From the NCBI RefSeq assembly GCF_015644665.1, contig NZ_JADOBQ010000001.1, positions 372,001 through 436,000 of the forward strand: a stretch of 64,000 nt of DNA. The letters run 5' to 3'. The translations under genes were made by a program, and so were the position numbers. The stretch's first letter is position 1; every line of letters starts with the position of its first letter. Shown piece by piece: positions 26,875-35,892 of the stretch. The notes beneath the pieces are model-generated. The model searched no databases. It saw only the letters and a program-made list of their open reading frames with translations, and was not told the DNA's origin. Source of the stretch: Roseobacter sp. MH60115. GTDB taxonomy: Bacteria; Pseudomonadota; Alphaproteobacteria; Rhodobacterales; Rhodobacteraceae.

Positions 26875-27498
26875 TCAGGCTGCGCGACGGAGCGTGGCGG
26901 TCAGCACGCCCATGCCGATCAGTGTTGTGCCGCCCGCACGGGTGATCCAGGTCAGAACCGAGGGGCGACCGATGACGCGGCGCAGCCGGTCTGCCAGCAG
27001 CGCATAGGCCAGTGCGTTTACCGCGGCGAGCGTTACGAAAGTGGTAATCAGGAGCGCAAACTGCGGGAGTAATGGGGCCTCCGGGCGTAGGAACTGCGGG
27101 ACGAAGGCGATGAAGAAGGCGATGGATTTCGGGTTGAGCGCGGTGACGGCGGCGGTGTGGCCAAAAACACCCTTTGCGTTGATCTCGAGGGTGGCCGGCG
27201 CCAGGCCCGCGCTGGGGGCGGAGCGGATCAGCTTGATCCCGAGCCAGACCAGATACACAGCCCCGACCCATTTCAGCAGGGTGAAGAGCGTGGCCGAGGC
27301 CAGGACCAGCGCCCCCAGTCCCGCGAGCGAAGCGCTCATGGCGATCAGATCGCCCATGGCAACACCTGCCGCAGAGGCGACGGCGACCGAGCGGCCTTTG
27401 GACAGGGCGTAGCTCAGAACCAGCAGGACGGTCGGGCCGGGGATCAGCAGCAAGGCGGTGGAGGCGGCGACAAATGTCAGCCAGAGATCAAGAGGCAT
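26875..27498 (-). CDS. LysE/RhtB-family exporter
   Basis: A 207-residue inner-membrane protein with about six helices. It matches the RhtB layout: [19 protein letters not shown] near the N-terminus, [10 protein letters not shown], and [17 protein letters not shown]. Relatives export amino acids or their analogues. The substrate cannot be read from sequence. It is upstream of apt on the same strand. Confidence 0.9.
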   Translation of the reverse strand: MPLDLWLTFVAASTALLLIPGPTVLLVLSYALSKGRSVAVASAAGVAMGDLIAMSASLAGLGALVLASATLFTLLKWVGAVYLVWLGIKLIRSAPSAGLAPATLEINAKGVFGHTAAVTALNPKSIAFFIAFVPQFLRPEAPLLPQFALLITTFVTLAAVNALAYALLADRLRRVIGRPSVLTWITRAGGTTLIGMGVLTATLRRAA

Positions 27499-27583
27499 TG
27501 TGTTTCCTTGGTTTTCGCGATGACACCCCGCCAGTTAAAGTGGTTTGAGCCACGCCACGTCAAGCGTCATGGTCGGGGGGGCG

Positions 27584-28261
27584 TCATTGAGGTGGGTAGT
27601 GTCGGCGCAGCGCCATGATGTCTTGCGGTTGCAGCCGGGTGACAGTGTTGTCGGAGAATTCTGCGAAAATGGAACGAGATGTGTACCAAGGGCTGGCGAT
27701 GTCAGTCATCAAGCCGGTGGACTGGACGACCTCTTCGAGCATGATGGACTGCACTTCCTCCCACCTTGCATCGCGGGCAAAGAGGATGACGGCCCGCTGG
27801 ATCTCATTCTTGCCGTTCCACCAGACCCAGAACATCGCGGCGGGCATTTCGTTGCCGTTCAACTCGGGCTCCGGAAAGCTCCGGATTGTGCTGCCGATCT
27901 TCTGATCCACCAGATAGATCGCGATGTCCGGTGTCTCGTCCGGGGCGGCCCGGCGCAGGTGCAGCCCGGTGCTGGCGGCGTTGACTTCGGTGATTGCTTG
28001 GAAAAGCGCGCGGCGGATCGGCGTGCGCAGAAGGCGCGGGTAATTTTGATGGATGGCGATGATGCCCAGGCTGAGGTCACTGGCTTTTTCTTCCGGCCAC
28101 CGCACGCGGCTTTTGGCACATGGACCGCCAGGGGCGGCGGCACAGCTGACCAGATTGTAAAAGGCGTCATCACTCAGCGGTGCATCCGGCACGGAAATGT
28201 AGTCTTGCGCCCCCGCAGAGGCACCAAGCCAGAGCAGTACTGCACAGAGCCACCGGATCAC
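27584..28261 (-). CDS. DUF2927 secreted protein
   Basis: A 225-residue exported protein of the DUF2927 family, which is common in Rhodobacterales and of unknown function. A hydrophobic signal (WLCAVLLWLGASAGA) leads the mature part, which has FYNLVSCAAAPGG, a central region with IAIYLVDQ and a C-terminal EEVVQSTGL helix. The GTG at 28261 overlaps the mtnP stop (GTGA), which makes translational coupling likely. Longer starts would extend deep into mtnP. Confidence 0.82.
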   Translation of the reverse strand: MIRWLCAVLLWLGASAGAQDYISVPDAPLSDDAFYNLVSCAAAPGGPCAKSRVRWPEEKASDLSLGIIAIHQNYPRLLRTPIRRALFQAITEVNAASTGLHLRRAAPDETPDIAIYLVDQKIGSTIRSFPEPELNGNEMPAAMFWVWWNGKNEIQRAVILFARDARWEEVQSIMLEEVVQSTGLMTDIASPWYTSRSIFAEFSDNTVTRLQPQDIMALRRHYPPQ

Positions 28262-29130
28262 AAAAGGCGACCGGCAACCGCATCCAGTTTCGCCATCAGG
28301 GCCGGATCGCGGACCTCGGGCGCGGTCAAAATCGCGTATTCCAATGCGCGGTCGCATCCGTGTGGGCAGGGCGCGCGCTCGGACCTGAGCAATGCGGGCA
28401 GGCGGCGCACCAACTCGCGGCCCTTGTCCGCGTTGCCCATCAGCGTGGCGATGATCTGGGTCACGTCCACCTCGCCGTGATCGGGGTGCCAGCTGTCGTA
28501 GTCGGTGATCATCGCGACAGAGGCATAGCAAAGCTCGGCCTCACGGGCGAGTTTCGCCTCGGGCATATTGGTCATGCCAATCACATCCGCGCCCCAGCTC
28601 TCGCGATACATCTTGGATTCGGCAAGTGTCGAGAATTGCGGCCCCTCCATGGCGAGGTAGGTGCCACCTTTGTGCACCGTAATGCCCGCGTCTTTCGCGG
28701 CGATGTCGCAGGCATCCGTCAGGCGCGGACAGGTCGGGTGGGCGACGGAGACATGGGCCACGCAGCCCGTGCCGAAGAAGGATTTCTCACGCGCGAACGT
28801 GCGGTCAATGAATTGATCGACAAGGACAAAGTCACCCGGCGCCATCTCTTCTCGGAACGAGCCACAGGCCGAGATTGAAATCACATCCGTGCAGCCCAAC
28901 CGTTTCAGCGCGTCGATGTTCGCGCGGTAGGGCACGGTTGTCGGGCTGTGCACATGGCCACGCCCGTGGCGGGGGAGGAAGGCCATCTCGGTCCCGTCCA
29001 GCCTGCCCGTGAGAATCGCGTCCGACGGGGTACCCCAGGGGGTTTCCACGCGGGTCCAGCTGGCATCCTCCAGCCCATCGATGTCGTAGATGCCAGAGCC
29101 GCCAATCACGGCGATCTTGGGTGCGGTCAT
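28258..29130 (-). CDS. mtnP: S-methyl-5'-thioadenosine phosphorylase
   Basis: A 290-residue purine nucleoside phosphorylase-family enzyme that splits methylthioadenosine into adenine and methylthioribose-1-phosphate. Signatures: AVIGGSGIYDIDG, PRHGRGHVHSPTTVPYRAN, GGTYLAMEGPQFSTLAES and GMTNMPEAKLAREAELCYA. The start at 29130 (MTAPK) gives the usual length. It is translated in coupling with the DUF2927 gene and feeds adenine to apt, which lies 1.4 kb downstream. Confidence 0.95.
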   Translation of the reverse strand: MTAPKIAVIGGSGIYDIDGLEDASWTRVETPWGTPSDAILTGRLDGTEMAFLPRHGRGHVHSPTTVPYRANIDALKRLGCTDVISISACGSFREEMAPGDFVLVDQFIDRTFAREKSFFGTGCVAHVSVAHPTCPRLTDACDIAAKDAGITVHKGGTYLAMEGPQFSTLAESKMYRESWGADVIGMTNMPEAKLAREAELCYASVAMITDYDSWHPDHGEVDVTQIIATLMGNADKGRELVRRLPALLRSERAPCPHGCDRALEYAILTAPEVRDPALMAKLDAVAGRLL

Positions 29131-29273
29131 GGTATGCTCCGTTCTGTGTCCGGCTTGGATCGTGGCGGGAATAGGCGGTGAGATCAATGGGGTGGGCAGG
29201 TTGATTTTTCGTGAGCAGCACGTGCGTCAGTCCCGCCGGATGATGCCGGTCACGGCGGCGGCCGCAAGACCTG

Positions 29274-30827
29274 TTACAATCCAGCCCGTGGTGGCGCGAC
29301 CCAACGCCACCACCACAGAAACGTTCCCCAAGCCCCGCGCGAGACCGATGGCGCCCAGGCATCGGTCTGGCCGAACGCGATGATCGGAATGGCAATGTCC
29401 GCACCATAGGCCAGCGCATTGAACGTCTCCCAGTCGCGGCCCGGCGCCACGTCGGGCCATTTCTGCTCCGGTGTCTCCGGGTCGGGGGACCATCCGGTCG
29501 GTATGACTTCACCGATCCAGACATGGGCGGGCGCCCCCTCAACAGCGTGATGCGCAAGCCACCCCGGTGACACCAGAACATGCGCGGAATTCGGGGTGAT
29601 GCCGCCTGTCTGCCACGCCCGGTCGGCAAAAACGGCGCTGAGCGCGATCAAGGCAAACAGGATCATCACGCTGCGAAACGGGTGATAGCCATATCCCACC
29701 ACCATGCGTGCCAGAAAGGACCACAGGATGACGTGGAAATTGATCTGCCGGAGGGGCACACCGTCTTCTGGTGTCCCGTTATTGAGATTAACTGCACTGA
29801 AAAAGCGGTGCCGCAGCAAACGCCGCTCCCGCTCGGCGAGGATATCGCGCGCATCGCCGTCCTGCCCCATCTCGCGGTAGACCTTGGCCAGCTGGGTATA
29901 GGGCTGGGGGTAGAACTCATGGCCCCAGGTGCTGCCCTTGGCGAGCCAGTCGAGCCGGTCAGAGAGCCGCGGAAACTCTGCATTCTCCATGCGCGAATAG
30001 ATAAATCCGTCCAGAATGAGTTGGTCTTTTGGTGGCCAACTGTGCGGATCATCCGCCAGGGTGCCCACCTGTGCCGCGTTTAAATCGATCACGCCCTGGC
30101 CTGTTCTGACACCGCGAAAGAGGAAACCCTCCATCACCTGCGCGCCTTGGGCGTAGAGCGCGTGTTCCGAGGTCGCGTTGAATGTGGCGCCGTCGCAGTC
30201 AAGCTGCCCGCCGATGGTGGCGCTGTTGACCCTGACGGTTGCCTCTGCGGTTATGCTGCGCAGGAAGACGCTCCCCGTTACCTGCGCGCCTTGGGCGTTG
30301 AAGGCGTCACCGAAGGTTGCGTTGAATATGGCGTCGTCGCACTCAAGCTGCCCGCCGATGGTGGCGCCGGTTACACGGACAGTTGTCTCGGCGGTGACTT
30401 TGCGCAGGAAAATGTCGCCCTTTAGCTTTGCGCCTTGGGCGTTGAGCGCTGGAAACGCGCTGCCGTCCAGATTGAGAAGTTGCAATTTCGCCTGAAGCGC
30501 CGCAATTGGGTTGTCAAAACGGCACTGGATGAGCCCGGTGACGCCCTGTGCTTTTGCGAAGTTCAGGTCCAAGGCGCCGGTGACATGGGCGCCGTAGAGC
30601 ACGATGCCCCAATCGGCGATGGGATGCGTTTTGCAACCACCGGTGATGAGATAGCGCAGGACATTGGCACGGATGTGGACCTGCGGGTTCGGCGTGCCTT
30701 TTGCGGGAACCGCATCGCCCAGATAACAGGGCTTCCCGGCCAGACAGGCACCGAGGAGCTTTTCTTCGGCGGGAGTAGGGCCATCGAGCAGGTCGTCAAT
30801 GTCGGCGCGGGTGCGGATGAGGGGCAT
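29274..30827 (-). CDS. Membrane protein with beta-helix-like repeats; apparent frameshift near the 3' end
   Basis: A 517-codon frame. Residues about 150-250 hold two 45-50 residue tandem repeats (pattern TVRV-x-x-ATIGGQL-x-CD-x-A-x-FNAT ... AQGAQV), suggesting a right-handed beta-helix. A charged linker and a membrane helix near RSVMILFALIALSAVF follow, then a periplasmic stretch with ALAYGADIAIPIIAFGQTDAW. The frame then ends in a non-typical WRWVAPPRAGL. A second frame (29227 to about 29300) continues as TTGWIVTGLAAAAVTGIIRRD, a plausible last membrane helix. One indel near 29300 would join them. The function is unknown; the gene may be mutated or mis-sequenced. Confidence 0.7.
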   Translation of the reverse strand: MPLIRTRADIDDLLDGPTPAEEKLLGACLAGKPCYLGDAVPAKGTPNPQVHIRANVLRYLITGGCKTHPIADWGIVLYGAHVTGALDLNFAKAQGVTGLIQCRFDNPIAALQAKLQLLNLDGSAFPALNAQGAKLKGDIFLRKVTAETTVRVTGATIGGQLECDDAIFNATFGDAFNAQGAQVTGSVFLRSITAEATVRVNSATIGGQLDCDGATFNATSEHALYAQGAQVMEGFLFRGVRTGQGVIDLNAAQVGTLADDPHSWPPKDQLILDGFIYSRMENAEFPRLSDRLDWLAKGSTWGHEFYPQPYTQLAKVYREMGQDGDARDILAERERRLLRHRFFSAVNLNNGTPEDGVPLRQINFHVILWSFLARMVVGYGYHPFRSVMILFALIALSAVFADRAWQTGGITPNSAHVLVSPGWLAHHAVEGAPAHVWIGEVIPTGWSPDPETPEQKWPDVAPGRDWETFNALAYGADIAIPIIAFGQTDAWAPSVSRGAWGTFLWWWRWVAPPRAGL

Positions 30828-31036
30828 GAAAGGCTCAGGTGCTAAAATCGCATTAATTGCGGGCAGAGTAGCGGCGCATCGGGGTTTGTGAAGGGCTGAC
30901 ACGCGGGCGTTCATGAAATATTTACCATAACCGCGCAGGTCGGTGGGGTTTCCATTTGGATCGAAAGCGTCTAGGGAGCGCGCAAATCTACCGGCTCGGT
31001 TCGGTTTTTCACAAGATACGATTTAGGATATTGAGC

Positions 31037-32671
31037 ATGGCGCGAACGACGTTCAGCAGCTTTACAAAGAATTTGGACGTGACCGACCTGCGCTGGATGC
31101 CGGAGGATGGGTTTTCGCCCGCCCGGCTGCGGATCGAGTTGCTCTCCGGTCTGACCGTGGCGCTGGCGCTGGTGCCCGAAGCGGTGGCCTTTGCCTTTGT
31201 CGCGGGGGTGCATCCGCTGGTGGGGCTTTATGCGGCGTTTCTGGTGGGCCTGATCACGGCGTTGATTGGGGGTCGTCCGGGCATGATTTCGGGGGCGACC
31301 GGCGCGCTGGCCGTGGTGATGGTGGCGCTGGTGGCTGAACACGGGGTCGAATATCTCTTTGCGACCGTTGTCCTGATGGGGCTTTTGCAGGTCTTTGCGG
31401 GCGTGATGCAGTGGGGCAAGTTCATCCGGCTGGTGCCGCATCCGGTGATGCTGGGCTTTGTGAACGGCTTGGCCATTGTTATTTTCCTGGCGCAGATGAG
31501 CCAGTTCAAGGTGCCGGGCACCATGGAGAACACCGGCCACGGCATGGGGGGCGGTGAATGGCTGAGCGGTCAGCCGCTGTTCCTGATGCTGACGCTGGTG
31601 GCGGCGACCATGGCGATCATCTGGGTCATGCCGCGGATCACGCGGGCAATCCCGGCGCCGCTGGCGGGCATCGGCATTGTTGCCGCCGTGGTGATCGGCT
31701 TTGGACTGGAGGTGCCGCGGGTGGGCGATCTGGCCTCCATCCAGGGTGGCCTGCCGAGCCTGCATATCCCGATGGTGCCGCTCAACTGGGAAACCTTCGA
31801 GATCATCCTGCCCTATGCGGTAATCCTGGCGGCCATCGGGTTGATCGAGAGCCTGCTGACGCTGAACCTTGTGGGCGACATGACCAACCAGCGCGGCGGG
31901 GCGAGCCAGGAGTGTATCGCACAGGGCGTGGCCAATACGGTCACCGGGTTCTTTGGCGGCATGGGCGGTTGTGCGATGATCGGTCAGTCGATGATCAACG
32001 TGAAATCGGGCGGGCGGACGCGGGTTGCGGGGATTGCGGCGGCGGTCTTTTTGCTGCTGTTCATTCTTGTGGGCTCGTCCATCATCGAGCTTATTCCACT
32101 GGCGGCCCTGGTCGGTGTGATGTTCATGGTGGTGATCGGGACCTTTGCCTGGAACAGCCTGACGATCCTGCGCAAGGTACCCTTTACGGATGCTTTCGTG
32201 ATCCTGCTCGTGACGGTTGTCACGGTGATGGAAGACCTTGCGGTCGCCGTTGTCGTGGGCGTGATCGTGAGCGCGCTGGCCTACGCCTGGAACAACGCGC
32301 GGCGTATCTATGCTACCACGCGGGAGTCGCATACTGAGAAGGGCGCTAAGGTCTATGAGATCAATGGGCCGCTGTTCTTTGGGTCATCGGACGGGTTCAT
32401 GGAGCTTTTTGACGTGGCGAATGATCCGGATACGGTGATCGTGGACTTTGCCGAGAGCCGCGTGGTCGATCAGTCGGCGCTGCAGGCCATTGAGGCTTTG
32501 GCCGCGAAATATGAAGCAGCGGGCAAGACCTTGATGCTGCGTCATCTGAGCCGGGATTGTCACAAGCTTTTGCAGAAGGCCGGGCAGTTGATGGTCGACA
32601 GCGACGACGACCCCGACTACGCGCTGGCGGTGGACTATTCGGTGCGGACCGGGATGTTGGGCGGACACTGA
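31037..32671 (+). CDS. SulP-family anion transporter with STAS domain
   Basis: A 544-residue inner-membrane transporter for sulfate, bicarbonate or related anions. The N-terminal core has ten or more helices, with GLTVALALVPEAVAFAF, GLYAAFLVGLITALIGG and TNQRGGASQECIAQGVANTVTGFFGGMGGC. The C-terminal STAS domain (from about 430) carries VVDFAESRVVDQSALQAIEAL, the serine site used for regulation in relatives. The ATG at 31037 follows an AGGA site. Substrate is not determined here; BicA-like bicarbonate transport is one option. Confidence 0.93.
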   Translation: MARTTFSSFTKNLDVTDLRWMPEDGFSPARLRIELLSGLTVALALVPEAVAFAFVAGVHPLVGLYAAFLVGLITALIGGRPGMISGATGALAVVMVALVAEHGVEYLFATVVLMGLLQVFAGVMQWGKFIRLVPHPVMLGFVNGLAIVIFLAQMSQFKVPGTMENTGHGMGGGEWLSGQPLFLMLTLVAATMAIIWVMPRITRAIPAPLAGIGIVAAVVIGFGLEVPRVGDLASIQGGLPSLHIPMVPLNWETFEIILPYAVILAAIGLIESLLTLNLVGDMTNQRGGASQECIAQGVANTVTGFFGGMGGCAMIGQSMINVKSGGRTRVAGIAAAVFLLLFILVGSSIIELIPLAALVGVMFMVVIGTFAWNSLTILRKVPFTDAFVILLVTVVTVMEDLAVAVVVGVIVSALAYAWNNARRIYATTRESHTEKGAKVYEINGPLFFGSSDGFMELFDVANDPDTVIVDFAESRVVDQSALQAIEALAAKYEAAGKTLMLRHLSRDCHKLLQKAGQLMVDSDDDPDYALAVDYSVRTGMLGGH

Positions 32672-32686
32672 CGTTTGACGGCGCTG

Positions 32687-32810
32687 TTGGCCTGCGGCCA
32701 AGGCGCCCCGCCCACCGTCCCGCTTGGGCATCGGTGGGCAGACGCGGGCGGGCAGACCGCAGGTTTGCTTTGCAAACCCACTTGTCTGCATCGTTGCTCC
32801 TGCGGAGCGA
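32687..32810. repeat. Cluster of four hairpins after the SulP gene
   Basis: Four inverted repeats follow one another: TTGGCC-tgc-GGCCAA (32687-32701), CCCACCG ... CGGTGGG (32711-32738), GGTTTGC ... GCAAACC (32762-32778) and GTTGCTCC-tgc-GGAGCGAC (about 32793-32811). They fill the gap between the converging SulP and nuclease genes. None has a T tract, so simple intrinsic termination is unlikely. It may be a REP-like intergenic element. Confidence 0.45.
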
Positions 32811-32815
32811 CGGGG

Positions 32816-33643
32816 TCAGTAGATTTTGAAGTTTGCCACGAAGGGCAGATGGTCGGAGACGCTTTTGCGGAAGGCTTCGCGCCCCAAGTTCATGGTCCAG
32901 TGCATCGGGAAAAGCCGCAAACTGCCTTTGATGTAATCCGTGGAGAAATTGCGGCTGACGGCAAACCCGTCCAGCAGGTTGGCGCGTCCTTTTTCGAGGA
33001 TATGTGAGAACCGGTCCTGCAGATCCCAGGAGGACACGAAGTCCATCACATCATCCCCGCCGAGGAAGTGGAAGTTCGACACGTCCTGCCCGGGGATCAT
33101 GTTGAAATCCCCCATCAGGAAGATCGCGCGTCGCTTCAACCCCGGCGTCTGGTGGATCTGTGAGATATAGTCACCGATCACCTTGCATTGAGTGTCGCGC
33201 ACTTTCTGCTGCGGCTTGTTGCGCCCGGATTTCAGATGCACGCCGATGACAATGGCTTTGAGCTTGGCGATCTTGATATCGACGGCAAAAGCCTGGCGCC
33301 CGCCTGTATAGTCGCCTTCCGAGCCTTCGATGAAACGTGGATTGGTGACCTCTATGCCGGGCTTGTGCAGAAACCCGATGTGAATGTTACCGCTCTTCTG
33401 TGGCAGGAGGGTGTGGTTGTACTCGACGCCGTAGGTCTTCAGCTTCTGAACCAGCGTTTCGATGTAACTGGCCGGTGATACCTCTACCAGGGTGACAAAT
33501 TCGGCATCCAGCAAGGCCAGACCCTCTGCCTGTTTCTCTGCCTTCTTGGAACGGGCGGAGATCCCCACGGGACGCCCTGGCAAGGAGTAACCGGCGAGGT
33601 TCCAGACGGCTGCGCGAATAATCGAATGATTGAAATTGGTCAT
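32816..33643 (-). CDS. Endonuclease/exonuclease/phosphatase-family protein
   Basis: A 275-residue EEP-fold hydrolase. Motifs: RAAVWNLAGYS near the N-terminus, FVTLVEVS with the metal-binding Glu, VIGVHLKSGRN, FLMGDFNMIPGQD and the terminal SDHLPFVANF with catalytic Asp-His. No export signal is seen. The ATG at 33643 is preceded by GAGAGG. Whether it acts on DNA, RNA or phosphoesters is not clear from the sequence. Confidence 0.86.
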   Translation of the reverse strand: MTNFNHSIIRAAVWNLAGYSLPGRPVGISARSKKAEKQAEGLALLDAEFVTLVEVSPASYIETLVQKLKTYGVEYNHTLLPQKSGNIHIGFLHKPGIEVTNPRFIEGSEGDYTGGRQAFAVDIKIAKLKAIVIGVHLKSGRNKPQQKVRDTQCKVIGDYISQIHQTPGLKRRAIFLMGDFNMIPGQDVSNFHFLGGDDVMDFVSSWDLQDRFSHILEKGRANLLDGFAVSRNFSTDYIKGSLRLFPMHWTMNLGREAFRKSVSDHLPFVANFKIY

Positions 33644-33751
33644 AATACCTCTCACTTCTTGCACCGGCGGTCGAAGGACAGGCCGCCATGCATCTATGGG
33701 TTGCACCATAGCACAAGATGGAGAAGGCGTTGCTGTTACTGCGTCAGGCGC

Positions 33752-34357
33752 CTACATGCCGGGGCGCACCAGCTCAAAAAGCTCCGTCACGCGGGCGTAG
33801 TCGTGATAACCCAGACGGCTGAGCGGCTGGAAACTGGTGACGTCGAAACGCCCGTCCACGATGGTGTCGTTGCGGATATGAACGCCCACCACCTCACCAA
33901 AAACCACGAAGTTGGTCTCACCCTCGACCTTGATGATCTGGGTCATCCGGCATTCGAGCGCGGCAGGCGCACCGGTCACGCGGGCGCAGTCGATCTCGGT
34001 ACATTCCGTCGGGGTGATGCCTGCCGCGTCGAATTCATCCTGATCCTTTGCCAGCGGGGCGGAGGAGGCATTCATCACATCACGCATCCCGTATTCGACG
34101 ATGTTCACGCAGAAGGTGCCGGTTTCGCGGATATTCGCCACGGAATCCTTGGTGTCGCCCCGGTCGGGTTTGCTGCTGGTGGAGGCGAACATCACCTGGG
34201 GCGGCACATAGGCCACGGCGTTGAAAAAGGAGTAGGGGGCCAGATTGTTGCGCCCCTGCACATCGCGCGTTGAAATCCAGCCAATAGGGCGCGGGCTGAC
34301 GATGGCGTTGAAGGGGTTATGCGGCAGACCATGGCCATCGGCGGGGCGGTAGAACAT
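33752..34357 (-). CDS. Flavin reductase-like (FMN-binding) protein
   Basis: A 201-residue split-barrel flavoprotein of the flavin reductase-like family. NAIVSPRPIGWISTRD, NLAPYSFFNAVAYVPPQVMF and the DTKDSVANIRETGTFCVNIV segment mark the FMN-binding fold. Members reduce flavin for partner monooxygenases or have unknown roles; no monooxygenase is adjacent. It is divergent from the GNAT gene at 34444. Confidence 0.9.
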   Translation of the reverse strand: MFYRPADGHGLPHNPFNAIVSPRPIGWISTRDVQGRNNLAPYSFFNAVAYVPPQVMFASTSSKPDRGDTKDSVANIRETGTFCVNIVEYGMRDVMNASSAPLAKDQDEFDAAGITPTECTEIDCARVTGAPAALECRMTQIIKVEGETNFVVFGEVVGVHIRNDTIVDGRFDVTSFQPLSRLGYHDYARVTELFELVRPGM

Positions 34358-34443
34358 CGGAAACTCCTGATCGTTTGCAGCCGGTGTAACGCATGTGCTA
34401 CGGGCGGGCTACCTGAAACCCAAGCCGGGGCAACGCGCCTGCC

Positions 34444-34950
34444 GTGTACGAACTGAAAGTAGAAACCGCGCAGGATGTGCATGAGGTCGAAGCGCTTTTC
34501 GATCTGTGTTTTGCGCCCGGACGCGAGGCGCTGTCGTCCTACCGGTTGCGCGATGACGTGGCCCCCGTGGCAGGCCTCAATCAGGTTGCGCGGGATGTGG
34601 ATGGTATCCTGGCAGGCGCAATCCGCTACTGGCCCGTTCTGGCCGGAGGGGCGGTGTCTCTTTTGCTGGGTCCGATCGCCGTGCACCCCACGCGGCAGGG
34701 CGAGGGACTGGCCGGTGAGTTGATCCGCAGCTCTCTGGCGCTTGCGGCGCGCGACGGTTGGGCGCGGGTGATGTTGGTTGGCGACGCGCCTTACTACGCG
34801 CGGTTCGGCTTTGAAAAGCTGAGCGGTGTTGTCATGCCGCCCCCCACCAATCCGGACCGTGTGTTGGGACAACCCCTGGTGCCCGGCGCGTGGAAGGGCA
34901 TCGCCGGAACGGTCCAGCGGTACCCGTCCGACGGTTCGGGGCCCGATTGA
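34444..34950 (+). CDS. GNAT-family N-acetyltransferase (YhbS-like)
   Basis: A 168-residue acetyltransferase. The acetyl-CoA binding stretch is LGPIAVHPTRQGEGLAGELI, followed by VMLVGDAPYYARFGFEKL, which is typical of the YhbS group. It begins with GTG at 34444. Its substrate is unknown. It is followed after 42 bases by the EcsC-family gene. Confidence 0.88.
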   Translation: MYELKVETAQDVHEVEALFDLCFAPGREALSSYRLRDDVAPVAGLNQVARDVDGILAGAIRYWPVLAGGAVSLLLGPIAVHPTRQGEGLAGELIRSSLALAARDGWARVMLVGDAPYYARFGFEKLSGVVMPPPTNPDRVLGQPLVPGAWKGIAGTVQRYPSDGSGPD

Positions 34951-34992
34951 AAACGGCACATCTCTCCCCATTTGTGAAAGAGGAGAGATTTT

Positions 34993-35754
34993 ATGGATGA
35001 TATTTCACAGATCGTACCGGTGGATGTGGACGCGCAGTTGGATGCGCTGGCGCGGCGCTACAAACGTGCCAGCGGCGGGGCGGTCGATCTATTGAACATC
35101 ATCGGCGGGCGTGCCGAAGGGTTGCTGGACCGATTGCCCAACGCGGCCCAGTCCGGGCTGCAGGAGGCAACGCGCCGGGCGCTGGAGCAGGCCATGAAGG
35201 TGGCGCACAGCAGCCGCGATGTGGTGCCGGATCAGAAAGGCTGGCTCAACACCGTGGTGGGCACGGCCATGGGGGCGGCCGGCGGGGTCGGGGGGCTGCC
35301 CACGGCGCTCGCAGAACTGCCGGTGACCACAACCCTTCTGCTGCGGATCATTCAAGGGGTCGCCGTCGAACACGGGTTCGATCCATCGTCGGAAAGCGTG
35401 CAATTCGACTGCATCGAGGTGTTTGCCGCTGCCGGACCCTTGGCAGAGGATGACGGTGCCGATCTTGGGTTTCTCTCTGCGCGGGTGACGCTGACCGGTC
35501 CTGCGTTGCAAGGTATCATCTCGCGTGTGGCCCCAAGGCTGGCCACGGTTCTGGGCCAGAAGCTGGCCGCGCAGACCGTGCCGGTATTGGGGGCGGTGGC
35601 CGGGGCCGCGACAAATTACGCCTATACGACCTACTACCAGGAAATGGCCCATGTCCATTTCGGTCTGCGAAAACTGTCGATAGACGCGGATGTGCCCATT
35701 GAGGAATTGGTGGCCAGATTGCGCGTGCGCATGGCCTCGCGGGATTTGCGCTGA
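34993..35754 (+). CDS. EcsC-family protein
   Basis: A 253-residue protein of the EcsC family, named after a Bacillus protein linked to an ABC exporter; the biochemical role is unknown. A glycine-rich hydrophobic segment (GTAMGAAGGVGGLPTALAEL) and a second one (VLGAVAGAATNYAYTTYYQ) are conserved features and may insert into the membrane. It has a strong ribosome site (AGAGGAGAG). It stands alone with its terminator-like hairpin region before the nudix gene. Confidence 0.85.
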   Translation: MDDISQIVPVDVDAQLDALARRYKRASGGAVDLLNIIGGRAEGLLDRLPNAAQSGLQEATRRALEQAMKVAHSSRDVVPDQKGWLNTVVGTAMGAAGGVGGLPTALAELPVTTTLLLRIIQGVAVEHGFDPSSESVQFDCIEVFAAAGPLAEDDGADLGFLSARVTLTGPALQGIISRVAPRLATVLGQKLAAQTVPVLGAVAGAATNYAYTTYYQEMAHVHFGLRKLSIDADVPIEELVARLRVRMASRDLR

Positions 35755-35892
35755 TTCAAGATTGTCACAGGGCCCGATCTGTTTTGCCGCGCAGGCCTTG
35801 ATTTGTTGGCAAACCGCCCATCCTCGGGCATATTTGAAGATATTCAGCGACGCATTCCGCGCCGGTTTTTCCAGAGTTCTTGTGATCTCACT

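Noticed and set aside
30140-30450. Direct repeats read first as a possible repeat element
   Set aside because: They lie in frame within the beta-helix-type protein and encode its duplicated 48-residue unit.
30971-32332. A 453-codon frame antisense to the SulP gene
   Set aside because: Extreme His/Gln/Arg content and no domain; it is the reverse reading of hydrophobic codons.
34905-34935. GGAAC upstream of the EcsC gene as an EcfG-like promoter
   Set aside because: The next GTT is too far away (spacer of about 22 or more bases) and the site lies inside the GNAT coding region.
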